A DNA stretch of 64,000 bases from Pseudarthrobacter sp. IC2-21 (GTDB taxonomy: Bacteria; Actinomycetota; Actinomycetes; Actinomycetales; Micrococcaceae), in NCBI RefSeq assembly GCF_034048115.1, contig NZ_CP139145.1, positions 2,294,001 to 2,358,000 on the forward strand, written 5' to 3'. The translations under genes and the position numbers were made by a program. Position 1 is the stretch's first letter. The number at the start of each line of letters is the position of its first letter. This document shows positions 47,356 to 55,789 of the stretch, piece after piece. The notes beneath the pieces were generated by a model, which was not told the DNA's origin, made no database searches, and saw only the letters and a program-made list of their open reading frames with translations.

Positions 47356-48273
47356 GTGGTCAATCCCGTACATCTGAAGACCCTCCTTGAGGTTACCCGG
47401 CTGGGTTCGTTCTCAGCCGCCGCGGCACGCCTGGGCTACACGGCCTCGGCGGTGTCCCAGCAAATGTCCGCCCTGGAACGCGAGGCGGGGGTGATCCTCT
47501 TCCAGCGTTCGGCACGCAGCGTGGTTCCCACCGAGGCCGCGGTGGTGATGAGCCGGCACGCCGCGAAAGTACTGACGGACATTGAAGCCCTGATGGCCGC
47601 TGCCGCCAAAACCCAGGGCAGTAAGAGCCAGGAACTCCGGCTGGGCATCTTCCCCAGCCTTGCCACCTACGTCCTGCCGCGCATCCTGAAGAACCCTTCA
47701 TGGAAGGACCTGGGCATTGATCTGCGGGTGTCCGTTGCCGAACCGTCCCAGACCATCCAGGGTCTCCGGTCCGGCGGTGACCTGGATGTGGGCCTGGTGT
47801 TTCAGGTGGGCCAGTCCGGCTTGGCCTGGCCGCAGACAATCAACAGGCAATGGATCGGCGATGACAACTTCCGCGTGGTGCTTCCGGCCGGCTGGGGCTT
47901 CGGACCCGAAGCGAAAGTGGCTGCGGACCATCTGTCAGAACTGCCGTGGATCATGCACCACCCCGGGAGTCCGGATGCCGTGGTGATCGACCGGCTTTTT
48001 GCAGGCTGCAACCTGCACCCGCGGGTCGTGGCACGCAGCGATGATTTCCACGCAAGCCTGGAAATGGCCGCGGCCGGGCTGGGCGCCGCGCTGGTACCGG
48101 AGCTTGCGCTGCGGAACCGGCCAGCCGGCGTCGTGGTGCTGGACGTGCCGGAGATACGGCTGGCACGGAACGTCTTCGCGCTCGTCCTCAACGAGAAAAA
48201 AACCGCACGCGTCCAGCTGTTCGTGGACCTGCTGGCTGAAACTCTGGCGGGCCTCGGGACGGCGGGGAAATAG
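47356..48273 (+). CDS. LysR-family transcriptional regulator
   Basis: 305 residues. N-terminal winged helix (VHLKTLLEVTRLGSFSAAAA, RLGYTASAVSQQMSALEREA) and a periplasmic-binding-like effector domain (RLGIFPSLATYVLPRILKNP, DVGLVFQVG). GTG 47356 is 128 bases from the start of the FAD oxidoreductase, the usual placement for a regulator of the divergent operon. Effector unknown. Confidence 0.92.
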   Translation: MVNPVHLKTLLEVTRLGSFSAAAARLGYTASAVSQQMSALEREAGVILFQRSARSVVPTEAAVVMSRHAAKVLTDIEALMAAAAKTQGSKSQELRLGIFPSLATYVLPRILKNPSWKDLGIDLRVSVAEPSQTIQGLRSGGDLDVGLVFQVGQSGLAWPQTINRQWIGDDNFRVVLPAGWGFGPEAKVAADHLSELPWIMHHPGSPDAVVIDRLFAGCNLHPRVVARSDDFHASLEMAAAGLGAALVPELALRNRPAGVVVLDVPEIRLARNVFALVLNEKKTARVQLFVDLLAETLAGLGTAGK

Positions 48274-48318
48274 CCCCGAACGCTGGAATGCGCAGCGCTG
48301 GGGGTCTATGTTGAAGGT

Positions 48319-48825
48319 ATGAACAGGGTAGCGAGCCAGCACTTTGGAGAAATCGAGCTCAACCACGGCAGGGACCACAACGTCGCTACCAGACATGAGC
48401 TCGGCGGCCATACCCTGGAACTCGACCTGAACATCAACGCGCACGACCACTTCGACGAAGCAGCCATGCACAAGGTGGACTACCGGCTCCGCTTCCTTCC
48501 CGAACTCGTGGACGAAGTCCGGGAAATGATTGCCGAGGAGCTGGGGCAGGAAGGCACCAGCCCGCAGGAATACCTCAACTTCCACTGCAGCGCCCTCAAA
48601 ACCGAGCAGCTGCAGAAGATCTTCGGCGTCGAGGAACGCAGCCAGCTCACCAATGACGTCTTCCTCAAGGCCCTCAAGCTCGGCCACGTGGGCATCTTCC
48701 CCGGCCAGCCCGAACGCTACTTTGTCCTGGACTTCACCTTGGGGGCGCACTTCACCGACGAGGTACTGGTGGCCTCAGCGGATGAGGACGGCGTCGTGGA
48801 CGACGAAATCCTCTGGGAGTCCTGA
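48319..48825 (+). CDS. DUF2004-like protein
   Basis: 168 residues, acidic and soluble: HTLELDLNINAHDHFDEAAM, VDYRLRFLPELVDEVREMIA, HVGIFPGQPERYFVLDFTL and DEVLVASADEDGVVDDEILW. The later part matches my recollection of DUF2004 proteins, which have no known function. GAAGGT directly precedes ATG 48319. Confidence 0.75.
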   Translation: MNRVASQHFGEIELNHGRDHNVATRHELGGHTLELDLNINAHDHFDEAAMHKVDYRLRFLPELVDEVREMIAEELGQEGTSPQEYLNFHCSALKTEQLQKIFGVEERSQLTNDVFLKALKLGHVGIFPGQPERYFVLDFTLGAHFTDEVLVASADEDGVVDDEILWES

Positions 48826-48876
48826 ACCCGCACCCGTTAAACCCCGAAAAACCCCGAAGGTCCGCCTGCGCGGCGT

Positions 48877-49143
48877 TCACTGGGCTGCGCCGCGTCCGCG
48901 ACGCAGCGTAGCCAGCCGTGCGGTGTACTCGTTCTCATCGATTTCACCGCGGGCAAACCGCTCAGCCAGCAAATCCTCCGCTAATCCGCGACCAGGCACT
49001 CCGGCGTCGTACCGCCGGCCGCCGGCTCCCAGGGCTCGCGCCAGAAGGACGATGGCAGTGATGATGGTCCCCCAGAACAATACAAAGCTCACGATCGTCA
49101 GGACATAGCCCCAGCCACCCATGTCTCCGCCCCAGTACATCAT
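48877..49143 (-). CDS. SHOCT-domain membrane protein
   Basis: 88 residues. Gly/Trp-rich start (MMYWGGDMGGWGY), one helix (VLTIVSFVLFWGTIITAIVL) and the short SHOCT helix pair at the end (EDLLAERFARGEIDENEYTA). SHOCT domains assist oligomerisation. AGGAGG eight bases upstream fits ATG 49143. Divergent from the 49387 gene with two DosR-like boxes in between. Confidence 0.85.
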   Translation of the reverse strand: MMYWGGDMGGWGYVLTIVSFVLFWGTIITAIVLLARALGAGGRRYDAGVPGRGLAEDLLAERFARGEIDENEYTARLATLRRGRGAAQ

Positions 49144-49212
49144 CGCTAACGCCTCCTGAATGTCGATGCCCGCCCTCTCTTTGAATATCAGGTGCGGCCC
49201 TGTGAAGTGTCA

Positions 49213-49226
49213 GAGTCTTTGGTCCC
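49213..49226 (-). promoter_or_regulatory. DosR-like box, SHOCT side
   Basis: Minus-strand GGGACCAAAGACTC, one base from the ppsA box. It is 70 bases upstream of the SHOCT ATG and oriented toward it. Confidence 0.5.
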
Positions 49227-49337
49227 CTACGCCGGGCGACGGCCGCTCCACCCCCACCAACTCCGGCCACGCGAACACCGGCCCCGCCACTTCCACGCTC
49301 CGCCAGTTCCACGCTTGCGGTCCACCCACCGGGACTG

Positions 49338-49351
49338 GGGACCTTTAGCCC
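49338..49351 (+). promoter_or_regulatory. DosR-like box, 49387-gene side
   Basis: GGGACCTTTAGCCC, a palindromic variant of the same motif, 36 bases before ATG 49387. Weaker than the 49213 site in its 3' half. Confidence 0.4.
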
Positions 49352-49386
49352 TACTGCGCTCTGCTGGCCCGTTTTCACCATTAGCT

Positions 49387-50091
49387 ATGGATAAGCGCAG
49401 ACGATGGCGCCTAGCGGCGTGGCTGCTGTTCGCCGGTGTGCTGGTCTCCCTGGTGGCGGGCCTGTTCCACGCCGAATCAGGGGACGCCAACGATCATGTG
49501 GCCTCGTTCGCGGCGTATGCCGCCAGCGGGATCTGGACGTTTGTGCATCTGGGCCAGTTTGTGGGCATGGCCCTGCTGATCGCCGGACTGTTTGTCCTCC
49601 TGCCTGCCCTTGTTGTTCGGCCGGGCCTCCTCGCCGTGACTGCCAGATTCGGCGCCCTGGCCGCGGCAACCGCTCTGGCTCTGTATGGCGCGCTCCAAGC
49701 CGTGGACGGCGTCGCCCTCAAACACGCCGCCGACGCCTGGGCAGCCGCTCCCGCGCCCGAGGAGCCGGCGCGTTTTGCCACCGCCGAGGGCATCCGCTGG
49801 CTGGAATGGGGCATGCGAAGCTATCAGAGTTTTATGCTGGGAACCGCCCTGGTACTTTTCGGCATTGTCATAGCCGCAACGCGTCAAGTGTCCCGCGTCA
49901 TCGGCTATCTCATGGTGCTGTCCGGGGTTGCTTACCTTGTTCAGGGCTGGATCATCGGAGCGGAAGGATTCGCACCCGCAAACACGTTGCCCACCCTGAC
50001 CGGAATTCTGGCCACCGTCGCCTGGAGCCTGTGGTTGCTCGTCAGTGCCCTGCGGATGCAGACGCCCGGCCGCTCAACCGCCGGAACCTAA
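49387..50091 (+). CDS. Six-helix membrane protein (DUF4386-like)
   Basis: 234 residues: hydrophobic segments LAAWLLFAGVLVSLVAGLF, FVGMALLIAGLFVLLPALVV, FGALAAATALALYGAL, FMLGTALVLFGIVIAA, VIGYLMVLSGVAYLVQG and LTGILATVAWSLWLLVSAL. Placement resembles DUF4386-type proteins of unknown role. ATG 49387; the upstream in-frame region overlaps the divergent promoter area. The DosR-like box suggests hypoxic control. Confidence 0.75.
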   Translation: MDKRRRWRLAAWLLFAGVLVSLVAGLFHAESGDANDHVASFAAYAASGIWTFVHLGQFVGMALLIAGLFVLLPALVVRPGLLAVTARFGALAAATALALYGALQAVDGVALKHAADAWAAAPAPEEPARFATAEGIRWLEWGMRSYQSFMLGTALVLFGIVIAATRQVSRVIGYLMVLSGVAYLVQGWIIGAEGFAPANTLPTLTGILATVAWSLWLLVSALRMQTPGRSTAGT

Positions 50092-50095
50092 AGCG

Positions 50096-50135
50096 CGACG
50101 GCGGCCGCGCACCGAAAGGTGACCGGCCGCCGTCG
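50096..50135. terminator. Bidirectional hairpin between the 49387 gene and metE
   Basis: CGACGGCGGCCG (50096-50107) pairs with CGGCCGCCGTCG (50124-50135), a perfect 12-bp stem with GTTATT following on the plus strand. It lies between two convergent stop codons. Confidence 0.7.
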
Positions 50136-50164
50136 GGCGTTATTCAGATGTCCAGCGGGACGCC

Positions 50165-52501
50165 TTAGCTGGCCGCGGCCAGCAGGCCCGCCCGGATGGT
50201 CTTGGTGGCCTTGACCACGTTACGCAGGGACTCTTCGGTCTCGGCGTAGCCGCGGGTCTTCAGGCCGCAGTCCGGGTTGACCCAGAGCTGGCGGGACGGG
50301 ACGTGCTTGACGGCGGTGGCCAGCAGTTCGGTGACCTCAGCCTCACACGGAACGCGCGGCGAGTGGATGTCGTAGACACCCGGGCCCACGCCGCGGCCGA
50401 AGCCGTGGGACTCGAGGTCGTGGACAACCTCCATGCGTGAGCGGGCAGCTTCGATGGAAGTCACGTCGGCATCGAGCCCGTCGATCGCGTCGATGATGAC
50501 GCCGAACTCCGAGTAGCAGAGGTGGGTGTGGATCTGGGTTGCGTCGGCGGCACCGGCGGTGGCCAGCCGGAAAGAGTCCACGGACCACTTCAGGTAGGCT
50601 GCCTGCTCTGCCTTGCGCAGGGGCAGAAGCTCCCGCAGGGCAGGCTCGTCCACCTGGATGATCTTGATCCCGGCAGCTTCGAGGTCAGCGATCTCGTCGC
50701 GCAGGGCCAGGCCCACCTGGTTGGCTGTCTCGCCCAAAGGCTGGTCGTCGCGGACGAAGGACCAGGCCAGGATTGTGACCGGCCCGGTGAGCATGCCCTT
50801 CATCGGCTTGCCCGTCAGCGACTGGGCGTACTCAGCCCACTTGACCGTGATGGGGGCGCTACGGGTGACGTCGCCCCACAGGATGGACGGCCGGGTGCAG
50901 CGTGAGCCGTAGGACTGGACCCAGCCGTGGACCGTGACGTCGAAGCCGTCGAGGTTCTCGGCGAAGTACTGGACCATGTCATTGCGCTCGGGTTCGCCGT
51001 GCACCAGGACGTCGTAGCCCAGTTCCTCCTGCAACTCAACAACGCGCTTGATCTCGTCCTTCATGAGCTGCTCGTACTGTGCGTTAGTGAGCTCGCCCTT
51101 GTTGTTGCGGGCACGGGCCGACCGGATCCCGGAGGTTTGCGGGAAGGAACCGATGGTGGTGGTGGGCAGCGGCGGCAGGTGCAGGGCCTTTTCCTGGGCA
51201 GCCTCGCGGACCGCGTACTCGGAGCGGCTGAAGTCGGCGTCGGTCAGCGAACCGGTGCGGGTGCGGACCTCCTCACGGCGAACACCGGCGGCGGCGGCGC
51301 GGCCGGCGATCGCGGCCGATGCCTCGTCAATGGCTGCCCGGGCAGAAGCGGGATCGGCCAGGTAAGCGGCCAGTGCCTTGACCTCAACAGCCTTCTGGTC
51401 AGCGAAGGCGAGCCAGCTGCGCAAGTCGTCGGAAAGCTGGCCCTCTTCGGTGACATCGTGCGGGACGTGCTGGGTGGATGTGGAGGTACTGACGGTGACG
51501 CGGCCGGCCGCCGCCTTCAGTTCATCCAGCTTCGCGGCCGAGGCGGCGAGGTCGTTGCGCCAGATGTTATGGCCGTCAACGACGCCGGCAACCAGGGTTT
51601 TGTCCCCTAGGGCAGCGAGTGCCGCTGCCGAGGGAACGGCGCCCTTGAAGGCGTCGATGTGCAGGGCGTCAATGGCGGTGGCAGCCAGGGTCCCGAGCTG
51701 GCCGTCCAGGGCTCCGTACGGGGTGGAGACGAGGATCTGCGGGCGCTTGGCGGCGCCGGACAGCACCTCGTAGGAACGGGCGACGGCTGCCTCGATTTCC
51801 GCTGCCGGCGTATCGTGGTCAACCACCAGGGCGGGCTCATCAAGCTGGATCCAGCTCGCACCTGCGGCGGTGAGCTTTTCGAGCAACTGCGTGTAGACCG
51901 GCAGGATGTCTTCGAGGCGTGACAGCGGCGCGAACCCTGCGGGGGCGTCGTCGGATGCCTTGGACAGCAACAGGTAGGTGACCGGGCCAACAATGTACGG
52001 GCGGGTCTCGATGCCGTTGGCCAGGGCGAACTCGAATTCCGCCACGATCCGGTTGGAGGCCAGGGCAAACGTGGTCTCTGGACCGATCTCCGGAACCAGG
52101 TAGTGGTAGTTGGTGTCGAACCACTTGGTCATTTCCAGCGGCTGCTGGTCCTTCGTACCGCGGGCCAGGGTGAAATAGCCGTCGATGTCCAACTGGCCCT
52201 CGGCGTTGAGGAGGTTGCCGAAACGGGCCGGAACCGCGCCGAGGTGCGCGGTGGCATCCAGCACCTGGTCGTAGTAGGAGAACGTTCCCGGGACGGCGGC
52301 AGCTTCGGTGAGGCCCAGATCCTGCAGCCGCCGGGCGATGCTCAGCTGGATGTCCTTGGCGGCCGCGTCCAGCGCGTCGGCATCGATCTTGCCGGCCCAG
52401 TAGGCCTCGACTGCCTTTTTGAGTTCGCGGCGGCGGCCGATCCTCGGGTAGCCCAGGAGGGAAGCGGCGGGGAACGGGGTGGCGGGGTTGTTTTCAGGCA
52501 T
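50165..52501 (-). CDS. metE: Cobalamin-independent methionine synthase
   Basis: 778 residues, the last step of methionine synthesis using 5-methyltetrahydropteroyl-triglutamate. N-terminal half ASLLGYPRIGRRRELKKAVE; catalytic half with ATQIHTHLCYSEFGVIIDAI (zinc His/Cys), VDEPALRELLPLRKA, GPGVYDIHSPRVPCEAEVTE and NPDCGLKTRG (zinc Cys). Full family length. It follows metF by 53 bases, so the methyl donor is made in the same operon. No riboswitch seen before it. Confidence 0.97.
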   Translation of the reverse strand: MPENNPATPFPAASLLGYPRIGRRRELKKAVEAYWAGKIDADALDAAAKDIQLSIARRLQDLGLTEAAAVPGTFSYYDQVLDATAHLGAVPARFGNLLNAEGQLDIDGYFTLARGTKDQQPLEMTKWFDTNYHYLVPEIGPETTFALASNRIVAEFEFALANGIETRPYIVGPVTYLLLSKASDDAPAGFAPLSRLEDILPVYTQLLEKLTAAGASWIQLDEPALVVDHDTPAAEIEAAVARSYEVLSGAAKRPQILVSTPYGALDGQLGTLAATAIDALHIDAFKGAVPSAAALAALGDKTLVAGVVDGHNIWRNDLAASAAKLDELKAAAGRVTVSTSTSTQHVPHDVTEEGQLSDDLRSWLAFADQKAVEVKALAAYLADPASARAAIDEASAAIAGRAAAAGVRREEVRTRTGSLTDADFSRSEYAVREAAQEKALHLPPLPTTTIGSFPQTSGIRSARARNNKGELTNAQYEQLMKDEIKRVVELQEELGYDVLVHGEPERNDMVQYFAENLDGFDVTVHGWVQSYGSRCTRPSILWGDVTRSAPITVKWAEYAQSLTGKPMKGMLTGPVTILAWSFVRDDQPLGETANQVGLALRDEIADLEAAGIKIIQVDEPALRELLPLRKAEQAAYLKWSVDSFRLATAGAADATQIHTHLCYSEFGVIIDAIDGLDADVTSIEAARSRMEVVHDLESHGFGRGVGPGVYDIHSPRVPCEAEVTELLATAVKHVPSRQLWVNPDCGLKTRGYAETEESLRNVVKATKTIRAGLLAAAS

Positions 52502-52554
52502 GGAAGATTCCTTTGAAGTCTTGAAGCGGGGAAGAAGGTTGTGTGCAGGCGGGG

Positions 52555-53637
52555 TCAGCTGGCCAGCTGGCGTACCCCGGCCTCGGAGCGGGTGGCTGTG
52601 TTCGGCCGGGCAGCCGCGGTGGAGCGGGTCACGGCAGTGGAGCGGGCGCTGGACTGAGCAGCGGCGCTGCGTTGGGTGGCGGAACTGCGTTGGGCGGCGG
52701 CGCTGCGTCGGCCAACCGAACGTGCCTGGCGCGGCAGTGACAGTTTGTCCAGGACCTCCAGGGCGCTGACATGTTCGTTGAATGTGTAAAGGTGGATGCC
52801 CGGCGCCCCGGCGTCCAGGGCTGCGTTGGCCAGGTCCACAGTGGCCCGGACCCCGATCCGCAGCCGCTCGGCGTCGGTCTCTGCCCCGGCCAGGAGTGCC
52901 AGGAGTTCCGGTTCCGGTTCCACGCCCGTCAATTCTCCAAGACGGGTGACGCGCCGAAGACTGGTCAGCGGCATAACGCCCGGGACGATGGGAATGGTAA
53001 CGCCGGCGCGGCGCGCACGGCTGACAAGGTCGGCGTACTGCTCAGTGCGGAAATACACCTGCGTGATGGCGAAGTCAGCGCCGGAGCGCTGCTTCGCGAG
53101 CAGTACCTCGACGTCGTGGGCGACGGTGGGTGACTCCGGGTGCCGGGTGGGGTAGGCCGCTACTCCCACCGCGATCTTGCCTGCGCACAGCAGCGCTGAC
53201 CGCCTCTGTTCGACACGGCGGATGAGCTCAATCAGGTCCTGGGCATACCGCAGCGACCCGGGAACGGGCGGCTCTCCGTCCTGGGGGCGGTCTCCCCGCA
53301 GCGCCAGGATGCCCCGCACCCCGGTGTCCAGCAGCTCCCCGATGATCTCAGCCAGTTCCTCCGGGGTGTTGCCCACGCAGGTCAGGTGGGCCAGTGGCCG
53401 GAGGGTGGTTTCGAGCAGGAGCCGGTTGATGAGTTCGACGGCGGTGTCCCGGTTTGAGCCACTGGCACCGTACGTGACCGAGACGTAGTCCGGCTCGGTG
53501 GTCTCCAGTTCCCGGATGGTGGTCCAGAGCGACTCAGCCGCAGCAGGAGAACGCGGCGGGAAGAGTTCGTAGGAAAGCGCAACGGGGGCGGTTTCGCAGA
53601 GATTTGGATGTGTTTCGATAAGGCTTGGGGGTGACAT
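52555..53637 (-). CDS. metF: Methylenetetrahydrofolate reductase with repetitive C-terminal tail
   Basis: 360 residues. Flavin enzyme reducing 5,10-methylene-THF: ALSYELFPPRSPAAAESLWT with active Glu, YVSVTYGASGSNRDTAVELI, ALRGDRPQDGEPP, FAITQVYFRTEQYADLV and PGIHLYTFNE. Residues 307-360 (52558-52719) form a low-complexity Ser/Ala/Thr/Arg tail (SAAAQRSSATQRSAAAQSSA) that is not part of the family fold. First gene of metF-metE. Confidence 0.95.
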   Translation of the reverse strand: MSPPSLIETHPNLCETAPVALSYELFPPRSPAAAESLWTTIRELETTEPDYVSVTYGASGSNRDTAVELINRLLLETTLRPLAHLTCVGNTPEELAEIIGELLDTGVRGILALRGDRPQDGEPPVPGSLRYAQDLIELIRRVEQRRSALLCAGKIAVGVAAYPTRHPESPTVAHDVEVLLAKQRSGADFAITQVYFRTEQYADLVSRARRAGVTIPIVPGVMPLTSLRRVTRLGELTGVEPEPELLALLAGAETDAERLRIGVRATVDLANAALDAGAPGIHLYTFNEHVSALEVLDKLSLPRQARSVGRRSAAAQRSSATQRSAAAQSSARSTAVTRSTAAARPNTATRSEAGVRQLAS

Positions 53638-53957
53638 TTGCGTCCTTGGCTTTGGGCCATTGGCAGCTTCCGGTCAACATGGTGTGACCGCAGGCCGGGC
53701 AATGAATTGAGTTTGGGGAACACGGACAAACTTCTCAGGGACGCAGCCGCGACTGTTACGCCTGGAACGAAGTTTTCCGTGAGCAAATGTCAGGCCCACA
53801 TGGGGGCACCCACACCCTCCGGATCGGAGGATCGCTGACACGTTACCTCGGTAACTTGTATAGAACTCTAAGAGCCGGCGGCGCCCCGTTCAAGTTCGCC
53901 GCCGAATTAAGACGCAGTTTTACGTCTTGTTTCGGGGCTGCATAGAATTTTGTTCGC
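53638..53957. promoter_or_regulatory. metF upstream region with a 14-bp palindrome
   Basis: 320 bases without a gene. GTTACCTCGGTAAC (53842-53855) is a perfect palindrome and TATACA-like sequence lies beside it (53856-53862 region, minus strand), so it may be an operator for metF-metE. Next to the upstream operon end, AAGACG-CAGTTTTA-CGTCTT (53909-53928) is a hairpin. No known riboswitch was recognised. Confidence 0.45.
53909..53928 (-). terminator. Small hairpin after the Bat-like operon
   Basis: AAGACG and CGTCTT form a 6-bp stem with an 8-base loop, 30 bases after the last stop of the operon; AATT follows on the minus strand. Weak terminator candidate. Confidence 0.4.
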
Positions 53958-54710
53958 CTACCAGGGCCGGTCCGCTCCCGAGCCGAAGTCATTGTCCCGG
54001 AGGTACTCGTCCCGTTCCTGCCCCGAGTTCCGCTCGCTCCGGGCCTCCCGGGTACTGTCCTTGAGCTGGTCAAGCTGACTCTGGCTCCGCGGTTCTGCCG
54101 GCTGGCCGGATTCCCCGGGCGTCTTCGCAGCCCCGGGTTTGCCGGGGCCGGCATTCTCTTCGCCCTTCCGCGTCAACCGCTCCCCGGCCTGGTTGAGCTT
54201 GTCCGCCGCTTCCGTCCCGGGCCCGCCCTCAGCGCTGGCATCAAAGCAGTTGTCCGGGGCAGCCTTCACCACCGTCAGTCCTTCGGCGAAAAGGCTGGCT
54301 GCGGAGCCTTGGTCCCCCGCGGCGGCCTGAAGATCACCGAGGCGTTCGATACTGAGCGCCAGGTTAACCCGGATGGCACATTCGTCAACGTGGCCCGCAC
54401 GTTCCAGTGCTTCCTCAAAGCTGCGGCGGGCTCCGGCGTAGTTCCCGGCGAGGAACAAACCGTCACCTTCCACGAAAGGCGCCTTGTGGGGCTCGGTGAA
54501 GTTAGCGATGCGCAGCCCGGCCGCGGCATCCGCCACGGCACCGGCGTCACCGCCGTCGAAAGCCTCCTCTGCCTGGCCGGCCAGCACCCCGACGCTGAGC
54601 AGCTTGGCGGCCAGGCAGAGCAGAAACAGCACCGGCAGGAGGGACCACCGGAGCAGCCGGCGACGGCGCAGCAGCCTGTCGCCGGGCATCTCGCGTCGGG
54701 GCTGCCTCAT
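53958..54710 (-). CDS. Last gene of the MoxR-Bat operon, TPR-like membrane protein
   Basis: 250 residues. One N-terminal helix (WSLLPVLFLLCLAAKLLSVG) then a tetratricopeptide-like region (FVEGDGLFLAGNYAGARRSF, VNLALSIERLGDLQAAAGDQ) and a polar disordered C-terminus rich in Glu, Ser and Gln. Its position and layout match BatE-type proteins of MoxR operons, where TPR parts aid complex formation. Overlaps the upstream VWA gene by four bases. Confidence 0.8.
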   Translation of the reverse strand: MRQPRREMPGDRLLRRRRLLRWSLLPVLFLLCLAAKLLSVGVLAGQAEEAFDGGDAGAVADAAAGLRIANFTEPHKAPFVEGDGLFLAGNYAGARRSFEEALERAGHVDECAIRVNLALSIERLGDLQAAAGDQGSAASLFAEGLTVVKAAPDNCFDASAEGGPGTEAADKLNQAGERLTRKGEENAGPGKPGAAKTPGESGQPAEPRSQSQLDQLKDSTREARSERNSGQERDEYLRDNDFGSGADRPW

Positions 54711-55789
54711 GTCCGCGCGTCCCCTGCGTGCCGGACCGCGACGGTCTGCGCGCGGTCCGGCACGGAGTTTGCGGCCGGCAGCCGCAGCCAGTGCCGCAGC
54801 AGTAAAACCGCTTCCCGCAGACCGAGCGTGAACGCGCCAAGGGCGAAGATCCAGTACAGCTCAAAGCGTCCGTCCAGACCTCCGCCCTCCGGTGCCCGTT
54901 CAAGCTTGCCGGGATCCGCTGCCTGCATCATCGGCGCCACGGCATCGCCTGCATCGCGGTGAACATACGGAATTCCCAACTGGCCGGCTATCCACTGCAG
55001 CCTTCCTTCGTCGATAGCGGACAGCGCATCCCCGCCGCTGCCTGACGTGCGGTCCTGGATATAGCCGGGCCCGGTATCGCCGCCGGAACGCGACCCGCTG
55101 TTTTCCCTCATCCGGCCACCCTCCGCTGTGCCATAGCCCAGCACGGCTCCCCCGTTCACCAGGCCGCCGCCGACCTGGATGCCTTCCGGCGCCGCGGCGC
55201 TGGTCTGTTCCCCGTCGCCCAGATAAAAAACCAATCTGGGCCGTTCGGGGTGGCTGTCGCGCGCGGCGCGCAGCCGCTCCGCCAGCAGCTTGGCAGCCGA
55301 CGTCACGCTGCTCCCCTTGGAAAAGGCTGGCATCTGCGGCTGCAGCACAGCGACAGCGGTGTCCAGCGCCGAAGTGTCCGTCGTCAGGGGCATCCGGACT
55401 ACGGCATTGCTGTCGAATGTCAGGACGGAGAATCGCGCGCCGGCCAGTTCGCCGGCGATGGCCAGGATGTCCTGGCGGACACCGTCCAGCCGCGGCGATT
55501 GGTTGCCGTAGTCTTCGGCCACAATGCTGCTGCTGGTGTCCACGACAAAGAAAACGTTGACGTCCGAGGTGGCCGTCTGGGTGTTTCCGCCGGGAATCCC
55601 GGGCCTGAGTGCGGCGGCCAGGAGCAGCAGCACCATGACGCTCCTGAGCAGCCATTCGTGGAGCCGGCCGCGGCTCCGCCCGGCGCCACGCTGCCGAAAC
55701 GCCCGCACCAGCCGCCAGGCCATGGACAGCACAACGGCGCCAATGAGTGCCGACATCAGCCACAGGGGAAGGACAGGTTGCAGGGTCAT
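54707..55789 (-). CDS. VWA-domain membrane protein (second Bat-like)
   Basis: 360 residues. N-terminal helices (LWLMSALIGAVVLSMAWRLV, SVMVLLLLAAAL), a von Willebrand A domain with the MIDAS motif VDTSSSIV and later FYLGDGEQTS, then a C-terminal helix (FALGAFTLGLREAVLLL). Such proteins bind divalent metal and partner proteins. Coupled to both neighbours by four-base overlaps. Confidence 0.9.
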   Translation of the reverse strand: MTLQPVLPLWLMSALIGAVVLSMAWRLVRAFRQRGAGRSRGRLHEWLLRSVMVLLLLAAALRPGIPGGNTQTATSDVNVFFVVDTSSSIVAEDYGNQSPRLDGVRQDILAIAGELAGARFSVLTFDSNAVVRMPLTTDTSALDTAVAVLQPQMPAFSKGSSVTSAAKLLAERLRAARDSHPERPRLVFYLGDGEQTSAAAPEGIQVGGGLVNGGAVLGYGTAEGGRMRENSGSRSGGDTGPGYIQDRTSGSGGDALSAIDEGRLQWIAGQLGIPYVHRDAGDAVAPMMQAADPGKLERAPEGGGLDGRFELYWIFALGAFTLGLREAVLLLRHWLRLPAANSVPDRAQTVAVRHAGDART

